A stretch of 64,000 nucleotides of DNA from Arenicola marina (lineage: Eukaryota > Annelida > Polychaeta > Arenicolidae): positions 7,642,823 through 7,706,822 of the forward strand of contig OZ025252.1 of the NCBI GenBank assembly GCA_964019135.1. Direction: 5' to 3'. Positions 1 through 11,238 of the stretch are shown here, one piece after another. A model generated the notes under the pieces. It saw only the letters and a program-made list of their open reading frames with translations, was not told where the DNA came from and did no database searches. Numbering within the stretch: position 1 is the first letter of the stretch; every line of letters starts with the position of its first letter. The position numbers and the translations under genes are program-made.

Positions 1-227
1 TTAGTCCTGCAAGCAAGCTGCTGTGGTTGTGGCTACCGCACTGCATGGACCCATATCGGAGCGGACTACGTTACATCTATGGAACTAAAGTGCCATCTTC
101 CTAGCCAATATTGCTTTTTGAGTTTTTCAGATCTTCAGTGTCAGATTTTGGGGTTCAATGTCGAATGTTGATTTTTCAAATACATCTATCCCTGTATCGG
201 GGGCGCAGCCAGGGATTTGAGCAAGTG

Positions 228-545
228 TATGTATGCGTATGTATAGGAGTAGGGAGGGGAGCAAGATGGGTTGTGTTCCCAGATCACGAAGAATAAATTT
301 CTTTATTCCCAGTTCACAATGAATTAAAAGGAGAACTCCCTGCATATAAAGGAAGGGCTGATACATGATGCAAAATTTACGGTTTCCCGGTTTACTTTTA
401 TTTAAATAAAAAAAATTCAGGTCACGATTAATAAAAAATCTTTGATCACAGCAGTCGGCTAATGCCCAGTTCACAGTTAACGAAAAATTATTTTCCTCAT
501 TCCCAGTTCACGGTAAAATGAAAAGCCCATTCATGAGGAATGGAA
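228..545 (-). repeat. Dispersed repeat with internal subrepeats, copy 1
   Basis: Read on the minus strand, this stretch carries several degenerate units of the kind GTGAACTGGGAATTTTAAT. Its best part (about 265-330) matches 34611-34675 on the plus strand closely, so the two are inverted copies of one dispersed family. A C-rich tract follows at 548-562. No coding capacity is visible and the element class is unknown. Confidence 0.6.
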
Positions 546-562
546 ATACCCCTTGCCCCCCC

Positions 563-1380
563 CCCCCTCTCTCCCCCTATGTACTAATCCAGCCATACTA
601 GACTGTGTAGCCACTGGTACGCAACATATATGAGTTGGGAGCAAACCACATGTAATTTGTTGAACTAGTGTATGTACCAGCTGCACATGAAATTAAAAAC
701 TTACGAACTGATACATGGCCAGCAAATAGTGTGATAAGATATGTTACTGGTACTACTGGTAGGGTTCAGTCATGGGGACTGAGACAATGAATCAATGTAA
801 ATGTCCTGAATTTTGCAAATGCCTTTATTATGTGCTTCATTTACAGGCTAGTCATTGCAACAACAAAAATCAGGCAACACTTTCATTTTCACAAGAAACA
901 TATCTTTCTATACACACTGATACAAGGATTTGTACAAGACCAACTTGGCAAAACAAGTTACACTAAAAAGCTTGAAATTGCTAGAAATTGAAACAATGAA
1001 AACACCCACAAATTACATTTACCAAATAGCCAAACCTGCTCGAGAACTGGTCACGGCAAAATATGCACTACATATTATAAATATATTATAAATATTGAGT
1101 TATTTACTTCTTAGATTCAGTACCAAGTAATCTTAAAGCCTTTTGAGATATTTGTGTTATTAGCTGAAAGCAAATGGGTGATTTGAAGGGTTCAGTGTCA
1201 AATTTTAAATTGGCGATGGCACTATATTGGTTAAGGTGATTGAAATGTACAGGTCTAAATTATATCTAACAGGCTACTTCTCTGCACAGAAGCACCCCAA
1301 CCCCATTTGTGATCAAATCATGGGTACCGGTTTATTCACTCTTTCAGTCCTTATGATATCCTTTCATAATTGATTCATCC
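563..1380. other. No gene seen
   Basis: AT-rich sequence with only short open frames that have no recognisable composition. No repeat with a partner elsewhere in the window was noticed. Confidence 0.5.
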
Positions 1381-1382
1381 AC

Positions 1383-1440
1383 TCTTTGCACTCTTGTGTT
1401 AGAAGGTTCGAATCCTTCCCTGGGTAAATATTTTTTTTAC
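1383..1440 (+). repeat. SINE-like remnant with pol III B box, copy 1
   Basis: Contains GGTTCGAATCC (about 1409-1419), a perfect RNA polymerase III B box, inside a block that recurs on the minus strand near 12990-13040 (AAGGTTCGAATCCTTCCCTG in both). No convincing A box or cloverleaf is visible upstream, so this is a tRNA-derived repeat remnant, not a tRNA gene. Confidence 0.45.
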
Positions 1441-1881
1441 ATATGGAATGGTGCAAATTACCCAGTGGCACCACACCAGAGTGCAATAAATATAACGCAT
1501 ATTTTTTTTTACATAAGTATGCAATCCACTCCTTGAATTGTTCCAGCACTAAATGTGCTGGCCAGTCTACATATATAAATTGACCTTTAGAAATACTTTC
1601 ACAGCAGCAGGCTGTGCTGAGATTTCTCACCCTGTAGCTGTTGAAAGGGCCCCCTTTGCTACTATAATTTCACACATTTGCCTTATCCTTATCCTTCAGT
1701 TCCATGATGGTGGTGAACAGCATGCTACAGCTGTGCTGCTGTGGGGATGTGAAGTGCTGCCCTCCGCACCTGGTGCCCATGTACCGTGGCAACTGCAACC
1801 AGTTTCGACGGTGCATGGGATGATCCCTGTGACTGCAGATCAGATTTGTAATTGCACAAAGAATGTCCTTCATGGTCCGGT
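1441..1881. other. No gene confirmed; one unexplained minus-strand open frame
   Basis: A 75-codon minus-strand frame (1670-1897) has a protein-like composition, with paired Cys/His near a 'CGGQHFTSPQQHSC' segment. I recognise no family and see no clear splice sites that would make it an exon. The duplicated segment that also occurs at 10284 begins at the edge of this frame. Confidence 0.3.
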
Positions 1882-2057
1882 CATCCTCATTGAACAAAAG
1901 GTCATTTAAGTATACCAGGCATTTTTTTGGACTACTTACTTTGTCTTTTCACTTGTTGACTAGCGTGCTACTTACAATACTGTCACTGAATATGATCAAT
2001 GTAACCAAGGGACTGATCATAATGTCAGTTGTTATAGTAACTACAGTATACATATGC
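1882..2057 (+). repeat. Flank duplicated together with transposon copy A
   Basis: About 175 bp immediately left of the TTAA element recur almost unchanged at 10284-10459, again immediately left of an element copy. The duplication therefore covers flank plus element (1882-2728 and 10284-11130, about 847 bp). The third element copy, at 17675, lacks this flank. Confidence 0.85.
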
Positions 2058-2728
2058 TTAAAGCGGGTGTCCAACCTAATTTAATCGCGATCTGCACCGA
2101 AAGTTTACATATTAAAATTAAATTGGCGAGTGTTGACGCTTCGTTTCGACCGACTGGTAAGGAGAAAAAAATTAAGGCAACCCGCCCCCAGCAATGTCAA
2201 GCAGAGCGCCATTTTGCCGGGAGCAGTGACGCATATTGTGACTATTCATATAGCGCCACCTTACGTTATAACTCGCGGAGAGAGAGATCAGGGCCGCGAT
2301 TTACAGATGAACAGCGGCAGTTCCAAGCCTTGCAGTAGCGCAAGATCTTAGTGTTTCATTGAAAAGTACCGTCCAAACAAATTGATATACGTCTTGCGAC
2401 GATTGACTCTGCAACAATGCCATGATTGGAGTTAGAATCTCAGCTATTTATATTAGCGATTATCACGCGCTCTTGTTTTGCTCACACAATAGGCGCAATT
2501 TCCGGCTTGAATAAATTAGAGTATCGCCTACTGATTGGTCAATCGCGGACACGCCTCCAAAAAGGGCTGCCGCCTGGGTAGGCGGCGAAATCGTGCCTGG
2601 CGGTCACTTCTAAATTTTAATGTGAGCTACAGATAGAACGAAAAATTCTATAATTTGGAGTATAGACAATTGGGTATTCTATGAATCGGTAAAGCAGCGT
2701 TAGAGGCCGGGCTGGCGGTTCCCTTTAA
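2058..2728 (+). mobile_element. TTAA-flanked non-autonomous DNA transposon, copy A
   Basis: A 671-bp element bounded by TTAA on both sides, one of three copies (others end at 11130 and 18345). Left end TTAAAGCGGGTGTCCAACC; the right end read inward is TTAAAGGGAACCGCCAGCC. The three right flanks diverge exactly after TTAA, which fixes the boundary. TTAA targets are characteristic of piggyBac-type transposases, so a piggyBac-like MITE is the best guess. Short open frames inside are conserved between copies only because the DNA is. A GCCGCCTGGGTAGGCGGC hairpin lies near 2568-2586. Confidence 0.75.
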
Positions 2729-2889
2729 ACAAACGAGATCCAACAACTTTCATATGCATTGGTTACCTTGACTTACACAATACCTAGAGATCACTATAGT
2801 AAGCAACATCAACATGACTAATTAACCCAGTCATTTAGCATAAAGCCATATTTTGTTTTCTGTACATAACATTCCCAGTTTACATAACA

Positions 2890-4272
2890 TTCTGTAATTC
2901 ACAAACGCTATCTCAAACCGTTCTGGAAAATGGGTCTGAAAACTCACCATAAGTCAATGTACGACGCTCGCAAGCAGTGGGTTAGCCATGGGCGCCCCCG
3001 AGACCCCCAATAATGAGGATTACAAACGGTATAAAGATTCAAAGCGTCGATTTAGATTGCATTTGCGAAAGTTACGCCACGAAGAAGAGCAAAACTTTTT
3101 CTACGAGCTAGACAAATATTGCGAAATTGATCAAAAGAAGTTTTGGTCCATGATCAACAAGTGTCGCAAAAAGAAATGTGTGGTTAATCGCCCCCTCATA
3201 GTAGATTGTGTAGCCCATCGCGGCCACGAAGAACAGGCCGCTGTCTGGTTTGATTATTTCACTAATTTGTATCAGGCAGACGACACCAGCACGTCAGTAA
3301 ACGATGATAGTCAATTCGACGAAGTAACAAATGCGTATGCCCGAAACTATGAAGTCGTTTGAAACTTTTAACGGCTGACGAAACTGATGATATATGTCAG
3401 GAGTTTACGCCTTCCGATGTAGAAGGCGAACTTAAGAAACTGAAGCTGGGGAAGAAAGGCGGCCATGATGGTTTGACCAACGAGCATCTGACATTTGGAG
3501 GGCCGAACCTCGTAATTTGCCTGACAAAGTTGTTTAATGCTATTTATATACATGAATATGTCCCAGTGGAGATGAAAAGAAGTTTAATTTATACCCTATA
3601 CAAAGGATCGCGAAAATACGAAGATGACCGAAAAAATTACAGGGGCATTTCGTTGTTTACGGTTATATCGAAGTTGTTCGAAAAGACAATATTGGTAAAA
3701 TTCAAAACCTGGATAGCGCGCACTGGTTTAAAGTTTCCTTCTGCTAATCAGAATGCATACCAGGAGTCGATGTGCAGTTTGTTTGCATCTTACGAAGTGC
3801 AAGAGTGCATCCAATATAATTGTGAACAAAATTCGCGTTTATTTCTTGGACTACTCGATTCATCTAGCGTTTTTGACCCGGTGTGGCATTGTGGGTTATT
3901 TGTTAAGGTGCACGAATTTGGTGTGCGTGGAAAATTCTGGCGTTTGTTATACGCGTCATATGAAAACATGGTATCAAATGTGGTTTGTAACGGTGTTGTC
4001 TCTAAGGATATTCCCATATGTAGATCCGTCCGACAGGGATCGATTATGGGTCCATGGTATTATAGGATCTTTATTCACGACTTGGCAGTTACATTAAGTA
4101 CGTGCCCTCTAGGGGCCAGGACGGGTTCAGTGCCATCCGGGGATATCCTACAAGCCGACGACTAAGCTCTCTGCGCCCTCACTGCAAAGGGCCTGCAGGG
4201 TCTTGTGGACATATGTGAAAATTATAGTCGCCAATGGAGATTTAGGTATAACACTGTTAAATCAAAGTTGAT
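2890..4272 (+). pseudogene. Non-LTR retrotransposon A, 5' portion (reverse transcriptase, broken)
   Basis: A degraded reverse-transcriptase gene of a non-LTR (LINE) retrotransposon. A connecting region rich in Lys/Arg begins near 2895 and shifts frame around 2990. It is followed by RT blocks: GGHDGLTNEHL, YRGISLFTVISKLFEK, a damaged first catalytic block where the usual F-D is embedded in LLDSSSVFDPVWHCGL, VRQGSIMGPW, and ending ADD just before a premature TAA at 4162-4164. Another frame break sits at 3357-3362. The frame is recognisable to about 4272, where an oppositely oriented element interrupts it. The 3' part resumes at 6294. CR1/L2/Jockey-like in flavour, clade not settled; inactive. 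Confidence 0.85.
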
Positions 4273-6293
4273 GGTTGATGCATTTGATGTCGATGCAGGT
4301 AGTTTTAATATCCATTTGCAATATTTCACTTGGACACTCTCTATACCGTCCTTCACCCTATATCCCCAAATCTCTGCTCCATATGTTAGAATCGGCAATA
4401 CCATTTTATCAAATAATTCGAATTGGATCTTAGGTTCTAACCCACCACATTTGTTATTTACAGATTTAATAAAATTCCCGGTCTTTCCTGCTTGTGCGGA
4501 GAGGATTTGCTGAGCCAAGGTCCAGACTAGTTTAGGGGTAAAAACCAGCCCTAGATACTTATAAGATGATACAGTCTCTATCCTCTTTCCTGTCAAGAAC
4601 CATTTTTCATTTCTCTTCTGTATCCCCCCATTCCTGAAAACCATAACCTTCGTCTTGTTTAAATTAATTAATAATCCCCAGCTTTCACAGAACTCGCTAA
4701 GCTTATCAATAAGTTTATGTAATCTACCCACAGTATCAGCTGCTTCAATCATATACATTGATTGCAAGACTCTAGTATTCTCCCATGGACACCTTCTGTG
4801 AGCAGTCTATACCAAATGAACTGATGCGGAATAGAGTCAAATGCTTTCTCTAAGTCAACAAAAATGCAATAGAATCTTCCTCCTGCCTTACTAATATATT
4901 TCTGTACCATACCTTGTAATACAAACATGTGGTCTATGGTTGATTTTCCTTTTCTAAATCCGGCTTGTTCTTCATACTGCTTATTATTTAAATCTGCCCA
5001 TGCTACTGGTCTATTGTTAATTGCCTTTGTAAACACCGTGTTAATAGCTGATAAGAGGGATATTCCCCTGTAGTTATTTGGATCTGATCGGTCACCTTTC
5101 TTATGAATAGGCACTAAAAGGGCCTCTGTCCATGGTTTCGGGAAATGACCAGAACTCATAATTTGATTGGCAAGGTCAGTAAGTATTGGTACTGAAACAG
5201 CACAGCTATTTTTCATGGCTTCCGTTAGGACACCATCTGGCCCTGGTGAGTTCTTACTTGGCAGGCTATGGATTACATAATATATTTCTTCAGTGGTGAA
5301 GTCTGAATTCAGTTCTTCAGGTATACCCTCTATACACAAGTGGCATTTAGTGCTTACATGAGTACTAAGTAATTCGTTTACCATCGCTTTCGTCTCAGGT
5401 GTCATCCTATTTGCTCTGTTTAAGAGGGTTGCAAAATGCCTATTCCACTCTTTTGGAGATATACTACCTTGCTGTGCTGTGACACCAGCACTCTTTTTGA
5501 TCTGCCTGCAAGCCCTCCAACAGCTTTCTGTAGTGACCATAGCTTGTCTCACTTTCTCTGTTTCTTCATCTTTCCACTGCTGTTCTTTTTACTAATACCT
5601 AACGCATATTCTCTTCTAGCTCTTATGTAGTTCTGTAAGTACCCACTGTTTCTAGTTTTTCTATATTTATTTAAGTACCTTAGCTTTGTTCTTTTCAGTT
5701 CTTTACATTCTGAGTCAAAGAATTTACAGCCATCGTGACATCCTTTTCTCTTGGTGTTAACTTTCATTTCACTACACAGGTATCTATACAATTTACTCAA
5801 GGTTTCCACTGTTTCTTCTATATCACCACTTAAAACCAGATGTCTCGCTTCTTGGTAATATGTCTCTGCTTGATCATCTTTTAATCTTTTCTGAAAATCT
5901 ACAACCTTATCTGATCTCCATGAATAGAGTAAACGGGGTTGCAGTTGGATTTCATTACATTGATCATCAGTAGTTAAATAGTTACATATGAGGCTAACCT
6001 GAATAGGTAGATGCCAGGATTCCGTTCTAGATAAAATTTCAAATTGCTTAATCTTCACAAATAGACTTGTTGAAGCTATACATTAGTCTATGACAGACTT
6101 CCCATTTGGTGATATAAAAGTAAAGCAACCCTCTGGGTCTCCTGGCATTCTCCCATTCAAAAAGTGTACATTAAATGTCTTACATAATTCTACTAAATCT
6201 TTTCCAAATCTGTTAACCTCTTTATCTATATTATTTCTAGCTACTGGGAAACTATCTTCTTCATACCAATGCAAACATAAGGGACTTGTGGAA
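4273..6293 (-). pseudogene. Non-LTR retrotransposon B inserted in A (APE endonuclease and RT fragments)
   Basis: A second LINE copy on the minus strand, truncated at both ends. Reading 5' to 3': the C-terminal part of an apurinic-type endonuclease (6083-6293, with NGRMPGDPEGCFTFISPNGK), a basic connecting region (5549-6058), RT blocks (4749-5552: SPGPDGVLTEAMK, PNNYRGISLLS, QAGFRKGKSTIDHMF, IFVDLEKAFDS), then the thumb-side region (4273-4767, with SYKYLGLVF and LPILTYGAEIWGY). The segment that should hold the catalytic YADD box is missing at the 4749-4767 junction, so the copy is dead. Flanking sequence on both sides belongs to element A. Confidence 0.85.
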
Positions 6294-6942
6294 CGCAAAC
6301 TATCCCACATTTACCAGTGGAGTTAAATTTGAGCGATTGAGAGAGGTTCGCGGAGAATTGCAACAGATGCATCCAATTTGGCCCCTAGAAAAAATGAGTC
6401 CCTGCCTCCGACGACAGTATCGAGATCTCGCCCGCCTTAATTGTGTAATAAGCGAGGAACACGAAGTACATGTGTGTAACTATTGCGGGAAGGTCTACTC
6501 AGATGACCTGGCCCACTACCTTCACTCATGTTGTAAGTATTTACCAGCTTGAGAATCTTTTTGGACCCATTTGACAAACCTCTGCAGTGTTCAATTAAGT
6601 GCATTCATTCACAACTGTAAAGAAAAGGAACAAACAATTTTTATTCTAGGAAAACGTCCAAACATGCCGTTATCAACCACTGAGCGCGCTGTTTTCTTGA
6701 GCGTTTGTGCGAGTGCGTGGCAAGTCCTCGCATATGAACGCACCCTGAGGTACTACTGACCCGACCCGCTATATCTAGCGGATAGGTACCCAGTGAATAC
6801 GTACTCGTTAGAGCTTTCTTTTGTTGTTATTTAGTTCCCTTTTCACGTTTGGTGTTATGTGAGTTGTGTTACTTGTAATTGGATTTCATGTAACTCTCCA
6901 GCAAATGGAGGAAATAAATAAAATCAATCAATCAATCAATCT
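6294..6942 (+). pseudogene. Non-LTR retrotransposon A, 3' end with CCHH-type finger and (AATC)n tail
   Basis: Resumption of the plus-strand LINE after insertion of element B. The frame 6286-6552 ends in a zinc-finger-like motif (VCNYCGKVYSDDLAHYLHSC), typical of the C-terminal end of LINE ORF2 proteins. The non-coding 3' part ends in a simple-sequence tail, (AATC)n at 6923-6942, the usual 3' terminus of several LINE clades. Confidence 0.75.
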
Positions 6943-7148
6943 TCTCTTTTAATACTAACATTCTCAATCAATAGTGTCATTGCATCCTTGAGCGTTATTA
7001 TCTTGCCACAGGATTGTAATCTTAACTATGTAAATAGGTATATGCTCCTGTAAGATTCCAATATTACAATGCTCATTCGATACTTTCATTGCATCAACAA
7101 CCTTACTATGCAAGTGAATTGTAAAATTAAATGTAATGAATTACACAG
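6943..7148. other. No gene seen
   Basis: Short unique sequence between the LINE tail and the HIRAN-like locus. A splice-acceptor-like ACACAG lies at its right edge. Confidence 0.4.
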
Positions 7149-7303
7149 GAGCACGAGGCGACGCCACGAACACAGAGCTGTGACGCTCCAAACACTGATT
7201 CCGACGACGAGAAGCAGGAAAAGCATGAAGAAGATGAACACTGTGATAGTGAGACCGCATATTGCTCGGACACATTCTCCGCTCGAGGGTGCACGTTTGA
7301 AAG
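7149..7303 (+). CDS. Possible acidic exon upstream of the HIRAN-like exon
   Basis: Open frame after an acceptor-like ACACAG at 7143-7148, with a strongly acidic Asp/Glu/His-rich composition (DSDDEKQEKHEEDEHCDSE) followed by Cys/Ser. A donor-like AAG|GTATCA follows at 7303. Joining it to the next exon puts the HIRAN-like region in the wrong frame, and direct read-through also needs a one-base shift near 7370. This is therefore either a separate exon combination or part of a damaged gene. Function unknown. Confidence 0.35.
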
Positions 7304-7372
7304 GTATCAACCCGCTCTTCAACTGGCTCGAAACGAACAAAAGAAAGCCAAGAAATCCTCGTTTCCTTCCAG

Positions 7373-7648
7373 CTTGAGCCTCAAAACAAAGAGGACACCA
7401 ATGTTATTTTGGTGTGTGTGGAGTTACCGACACAGAGGTATCCTGTGGGATATGTTCCTGTTTCAAAAATCCCAAAGTTCAAAGACGCTATTGATCGAAA
7501 CGAAATGACACACTGCCGAGTGAAATGCATCAAACGGCAGTACGTACCAGCCACGGCCTCGTGTGTTCTCAAATGCGTTGTTGTCGCCACTAAGAGAGGA
7601 CCATGGCTTCATGACTGCCCCCACAACACGTACAATTCAGCATTATGA
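7373..7648 (+). CDS. HIRAN-like domain, terminal exon
   Basis: Follows a good acceptor (TTTCCTTCCAG) and stays open for 91 codons to a TGA. Its opening pattern LEPQNKEDTNVILV, then YPVGYVPVSKI, resembles the HIRAN core (EP-x-N-x-x-D-x-N-A-I-x-V, then G-Y-V/I-P), a domain that recognises stalled or damaged DNA ends in HLTF-type proteins and also occurs in uncharacterised invertebrate proteins. Downstream is a basic Cys-containing stretch (HCRVKCIKRQYVPATASC). AATAAA lies at 7690-7695, so a real mRNA 3' end is plausible. No helicase or nuclease partner domain is seen nearby. The domain call is by motif only. Confidence 0.5.
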   Translation, partial: LEPQNKEDTNVILVCVELPTQRYPVGYVPVSKIPKFKDAIDRNEMTHCRVKCIKRQYVPATASCVLKCVVVATKRGPWLHDCPHNTYNSAL

Positions 7649-7689
7649 TTAATATCGTGGATGGCATTGTGTCTTATGTGTATGTGACT

Positions 7690-7695
7690 AATAAA
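7690..7695 (+). terminator. Polyadenylation signal AATAAA
   Basis: Lies 42 bases after the stop of the HIRAN-like exon. Confidence 0.5.
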
Positions 7696-7745
7696 AGAAA
7701 GTTAATGTCACATTATTAATCTGTCTGGCTCACTTCTTTCACATA

Positions 7746-7770
7746 TACATGTATATATATATATATATAA
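7746..7770. repeat. (TA)n microsatellite
   Basis: Short TA run with an adjacent ACATATACATG stretch. Confidence 0.8.
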
Positions 7771-8078
7771 GCCCGCTCTTCAATATGCATATGTACAATA
7801 AGACCATGTTAATCAGACCTCTGGTAAATATATGTCTATGGCATCGGTTAGAGAGCCAATTCCTCCCATATCCTGTCCAAACCTCTAATAAAGTGAGCAT
7901 AAGAGAGTCGTGCATTTTTCATTCATTGCCCATTCAACTATGACCCCGGATACCCCAGCTCCGAGCCCTCGTGGGTCACTGAGCCCAGTCACTTGGCTCA
8001 TCGCACCATTTACACAACAGCTAAACACACTTCCGACATCTGGACAAGGTCTGACTGGATGTTGCCAATGATCATTGC

Positions 8079-8400
8079 CTAGTTGGCCATATCAAGAGGG
8101 TCTGCTATGATTGCATTCAACAAACGCGCTGGGACCGGAGGTAAACCAACATCAAACCGATGAAGGGCCTGTCTGATGGTTGGTCTATGACGTGCCGGCA
8201 AGTGCTGCCGCCCGGCTTCCAGAATGGCGGCATCCTCTCTCATGTTTAGTCGCAGGCGATGTAGTCGTAGGGGATGGTGACTGGCGTCGACATCTTCTAC
8301 GACTGGCCGCTCATCAAAGTCCGGTTCTTCTTCACGGTACCGATCTTGCACGGTCCAGTAAAAGAACGGCAAGTCCGGATTGATCCGCTTGCAGTATTCT
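8079..8400 (-). CDS. Uncharacterised multi-exon gene, last exon
   Basis: Terminal exon of a minus-strand gene. Acceptor TTGTATTTCAG is read at 8401 onward and the stop TAG is at 8079-8081. It encodes about 106 residues beginning EYCKRINPDLPFFYWT, followed by an Arg/Leu-rich helical region. The phase (one leading base) fits the donor of the exon ending at 8769, rebuilding IVK|EYCKR. I recognise the style of a conserved invertebrate protein but know no function; it could belong to a mobile element. Confidence 0.6.
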
Positions 8401-8768
8401 CTGAAATACAAATTGACCAAATGAAATACCAAATTCAATACAGGTAAAATCAGGTTGTCGAGCAATTCATTATAAGACTGCTACATACTAACGCCTGTAA
8501 GTAAAGAGGTTTCTTCTGGTATGAAAGCTGTGTCTTGCAAACCAGCTGCATCACTGTTATTGTCGGCAAAATATATTTGTGTCATCTTCTCATAATTTAT
8601 TTAGTTTCCTGCAATTAATTTATTTCGTCACCCATAGTGAGTATTTCTAAGTTCAACATTTAAAAAAATTAACTGAACTGTCACGTCATAAATACAAACA
8701 TGAAGGTATTCGATAAATGACATGGCAATATGGATTTGAACATTTTACGATAAGATAAGAATGCCTAC

Positions 8769-8990
8769 TTCACGATTCGGCGGAAGGAGAACTCCTGAAG
8801 AGTGAAAGTGTTTCCCAGATGTCGGTGCAGGAGCCCAATGAAATTTTCCACGCAATCGGTGGTCCCACTTCTGGGATTCTCCGCAAAGCCCAGCTCCGAG
8901 GTTTTCCTTCGTCTGAATTCTTGGGTTTCAATGTTGGTGGTTACAACAATCAATGTTTCCCGCGATAAACCACGCACGTCATCCATCCGC
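8769..8990 (-). CDS. Uncharacterised multi-exon gene, penultimate exon
   Basis: Acceptor TGGTTTCAG at 8991 onward and donor AA|GTAGGC at 8769 give a 222-base exon with consistent phases at both ends. It encodes MDDVRGLSRETLIVV, NIETQEFRRR, LGFAENPRSGTTDCVENF and GLLHRHLGNTF. The fixed Asn-Ile-Glu, Pro-Arg-Ser-Gly and Leu-Leu-His patterns look like a folded, conserved domain. No named family identified. Confidence 0.6.
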
Positions 8991-9592
8991 CTGAAACCAA
9001 AACAATGGTTGACATAAATATAGGCTTCATTTAGGGTGCACAAAGAATTGCATTATATTTGTTTGGCATAACCCGCAGGATCGGCCCCAACTGATACGTT
9101 AGTGTAATTTAAATCCTTGCTAGAACCAGAACTGTATTAAAAGAATATCACCAATGTGAGTCACAGAAAAGCTTATTCGGTGTCTAGAAGGAAATTACTT
9201 CCACAAAATCTCATCAGATATTCCACGAGTACCAATTTTTTGATCTTATGTGTAACCTGGATAAAATTATAATTAAAATGTGGCCAAATTTGTATATGAA
9301 GCCAGCACACAGAGACTCTCAGCTTTAGAAAACTCGTGTCGCATGTATGTATTTGCACATATTTTTGTAAACTGTATACATGTACCATGGGCGTTGCGCC
9401 TAGAGTACTTCAATAAACTATATATATAAAGCATAACCCTTATCCTTTTAAGTTTTATCCATACAAATGTTGCTTGAGAAGAAAACATATCTATATTGAC
9501 CAAGAAAAATGGCTATGACTGACAATTATTGAAAAAATTACGAATGTACTGTAAATAATATTTTGCATTTTTTTGTTTGTATATTTACATAC

Positions 9593-9631
9593 CTTTGTAA
9601 AGCGGACATTATGCACAATGCCATTGCGGCC
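9593..9631 (-). CDS. Uncharacterised multi-exon gene, possible 39-base microexon
   Basis: Bounded by acceptor TTTACTTCAG and donor AAAG|GTATGT. It is exactly 13 codons long and joins the flanking exons in frame if the upstream donor is GGTAG|GTGTAT at 9689. Supported only by splice signals and phase. Confidence 0.4.
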
Positions 9632-9688
9632 CTGAAGTAAAGGAATAACAACGAGATAGTACGGCGTCGGTAGCTTCCTATCATACAC

Positions 9689-9953
9689 CTACCTGTGGAC
9701 GCAAAGTCATATCCCCTGGTGTGCCATGGCATCAAGTCATCCAGGATGTATGAGAGGAACTTGTAATTTCTTCGGCATATCTCGAGCTGGGTCAGTCCCC
9801 GGCCATCACTAGCCTCGTGCCAGTCAGCGGTCGTCCTCACGTACCGTCCCTCGATCATAGAGTTGTTCTGTTCCAAGAAATCGGCCACAGGGAACGAGAG
9901 CAGTCGTTCGGCATCTTTGACCGACTGCTTCCTCTGGCCAACTAGCGCAGCTT
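9689..9953 (-). CDS. Uncharacterised multi-exon gene, central exon
   Basis: Encodes VADFLEQNNSMIEG, then YVRTTADWHEASDGRGLTQL and SYILDDLMPWHTRGYDFAST, a dense run of conserved-looking Trp/His/Asp residues. The left end is a donor (GGTAG|GTGTAT, or alternatively ACAG|GTAGGT four bases earlier). The right end is uncertain: the frame is open to an in-frame stop near 9953. It is separated from earlier exons by an intron that contains the composite TTAA transposon (10205-11130). Confidence 0.55.
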
Positions 9954-10204
9954 AAGTGAGACCCGTAGTCGCGTCCTCCATTGCTGCTCCGAAGGCCCGC
10001 TGATCGAGAGCGCCCCAGCGTAACTCCCTAGTATGTCCTTTCGGGTGTGACGGAGTAACAGAAGATATCGCGTCATCGATATAAAGATAGACTAGGGAGA
10101 AGACGGACACCAAATAAGATTTGGAATGTGCGTCTTGTCATTGCATGATGATTATCCTAATGAGGCTAATGACCTTTTTAGAAAACATCACTAATACATT
10201 ATGT

Positions 10205-11130
10205 TTAAAGCGGGTGTCCAACCTAATTTAATCGCGATCTGCACCGAAAGTTTACATCTTTAAATTCAATTGGCGAGTGTTAACGGTCATCCTCATTGCA
10301 CAAAAGGTCATTTAAGTATACCAGGCATTTTTTTGGACTACTTACTTTGTCTTTTCACTTGTTGACTAGCGCGCTACTTACAATACTGTGACTGAATATG
10401 ATCAATGTAACCAAGGGACTGATCATAATGTCAGTTGTTATAGTAACTACAGTATACATATGCTTAAAGCGGGTGTCCAACCTAATTTAATCGCGATCTG
10501 CACCGAAAGTTTACATATTAAAATTAAATTGGCGAGTGTTGACGCTTCGTTTCGGCCGACTGGTAAGGAGAAGAAAATTAAGACAACCCGTCCCCAGCAA
10601 TGTCAAGCAGAGCGCCATTTTGCCGGGAGCAGTGACGCGTATTGTGACTATTCATGTGGCACCGCTTTACATTATCACTCGCAGAGAGAGAGATCAGGGC
10701 CGCGATTTACAGATGAACAGCGGCAGTTCCAAGCCGCGCAGTAGCGCAAGATCTTGGTGTTTCATAGAAAAGTACCGTCCAAACAAATTGATATACGTCT
10801 TGCGACGATTGACTCCGCAACAATGCCATGATTGGAGAATCGCAGCTCTTTAGATTAGCGATGATCACGCGCTCTTGTTTTGCTCACACAATAGGCGCAA
10901 TTTCCGGTTTGAATAAATTAGAGTATCGCCTCCTGATTGGTCAAGCGCGGACACATCTCCAAAAAGGGCTGCCGCCTGGGCAGGCGGCGAAATCGTGCCC
11001 GGCGGTCACTTCTAACTGTTATTCTGAGCTATAGATAGGACGAAAAATTCTGTAATTTGGAGGCTAGACAATTGGGTATTATATGAATCGGTAAAGCAGC
11101 GTTAGAGGCCAGGCTGGCGGTTCCCTTTAA
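10205..11130 (+). mobile_element. TTAA-flanked transposon, composite copy B
   Basis: A 926-bp unit flanked by TTAA. It begins with only the first 70-80 bp of the element (10205-10283), continues with about 175 bp that are the left flank of copy A (10284-10459), and then contains a complete element (10460-11130). This looks like mobilisation of copy A together with its flank from an outer left end, or a recombination between copies. It lies in an intron of the minus-strand gene at 8-12 kb. Confidence 0.8.
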
Positions 11131-11238
11131 TGAGCAAATGTGGGTTGTGTTTGCTATTGATAAGCCCTAGAGATTACTTAATTGGTATAGTCTCATCGAA
11201 CGGAAAAGGTAAGAACTCATATACAAACTGTCACTGAC

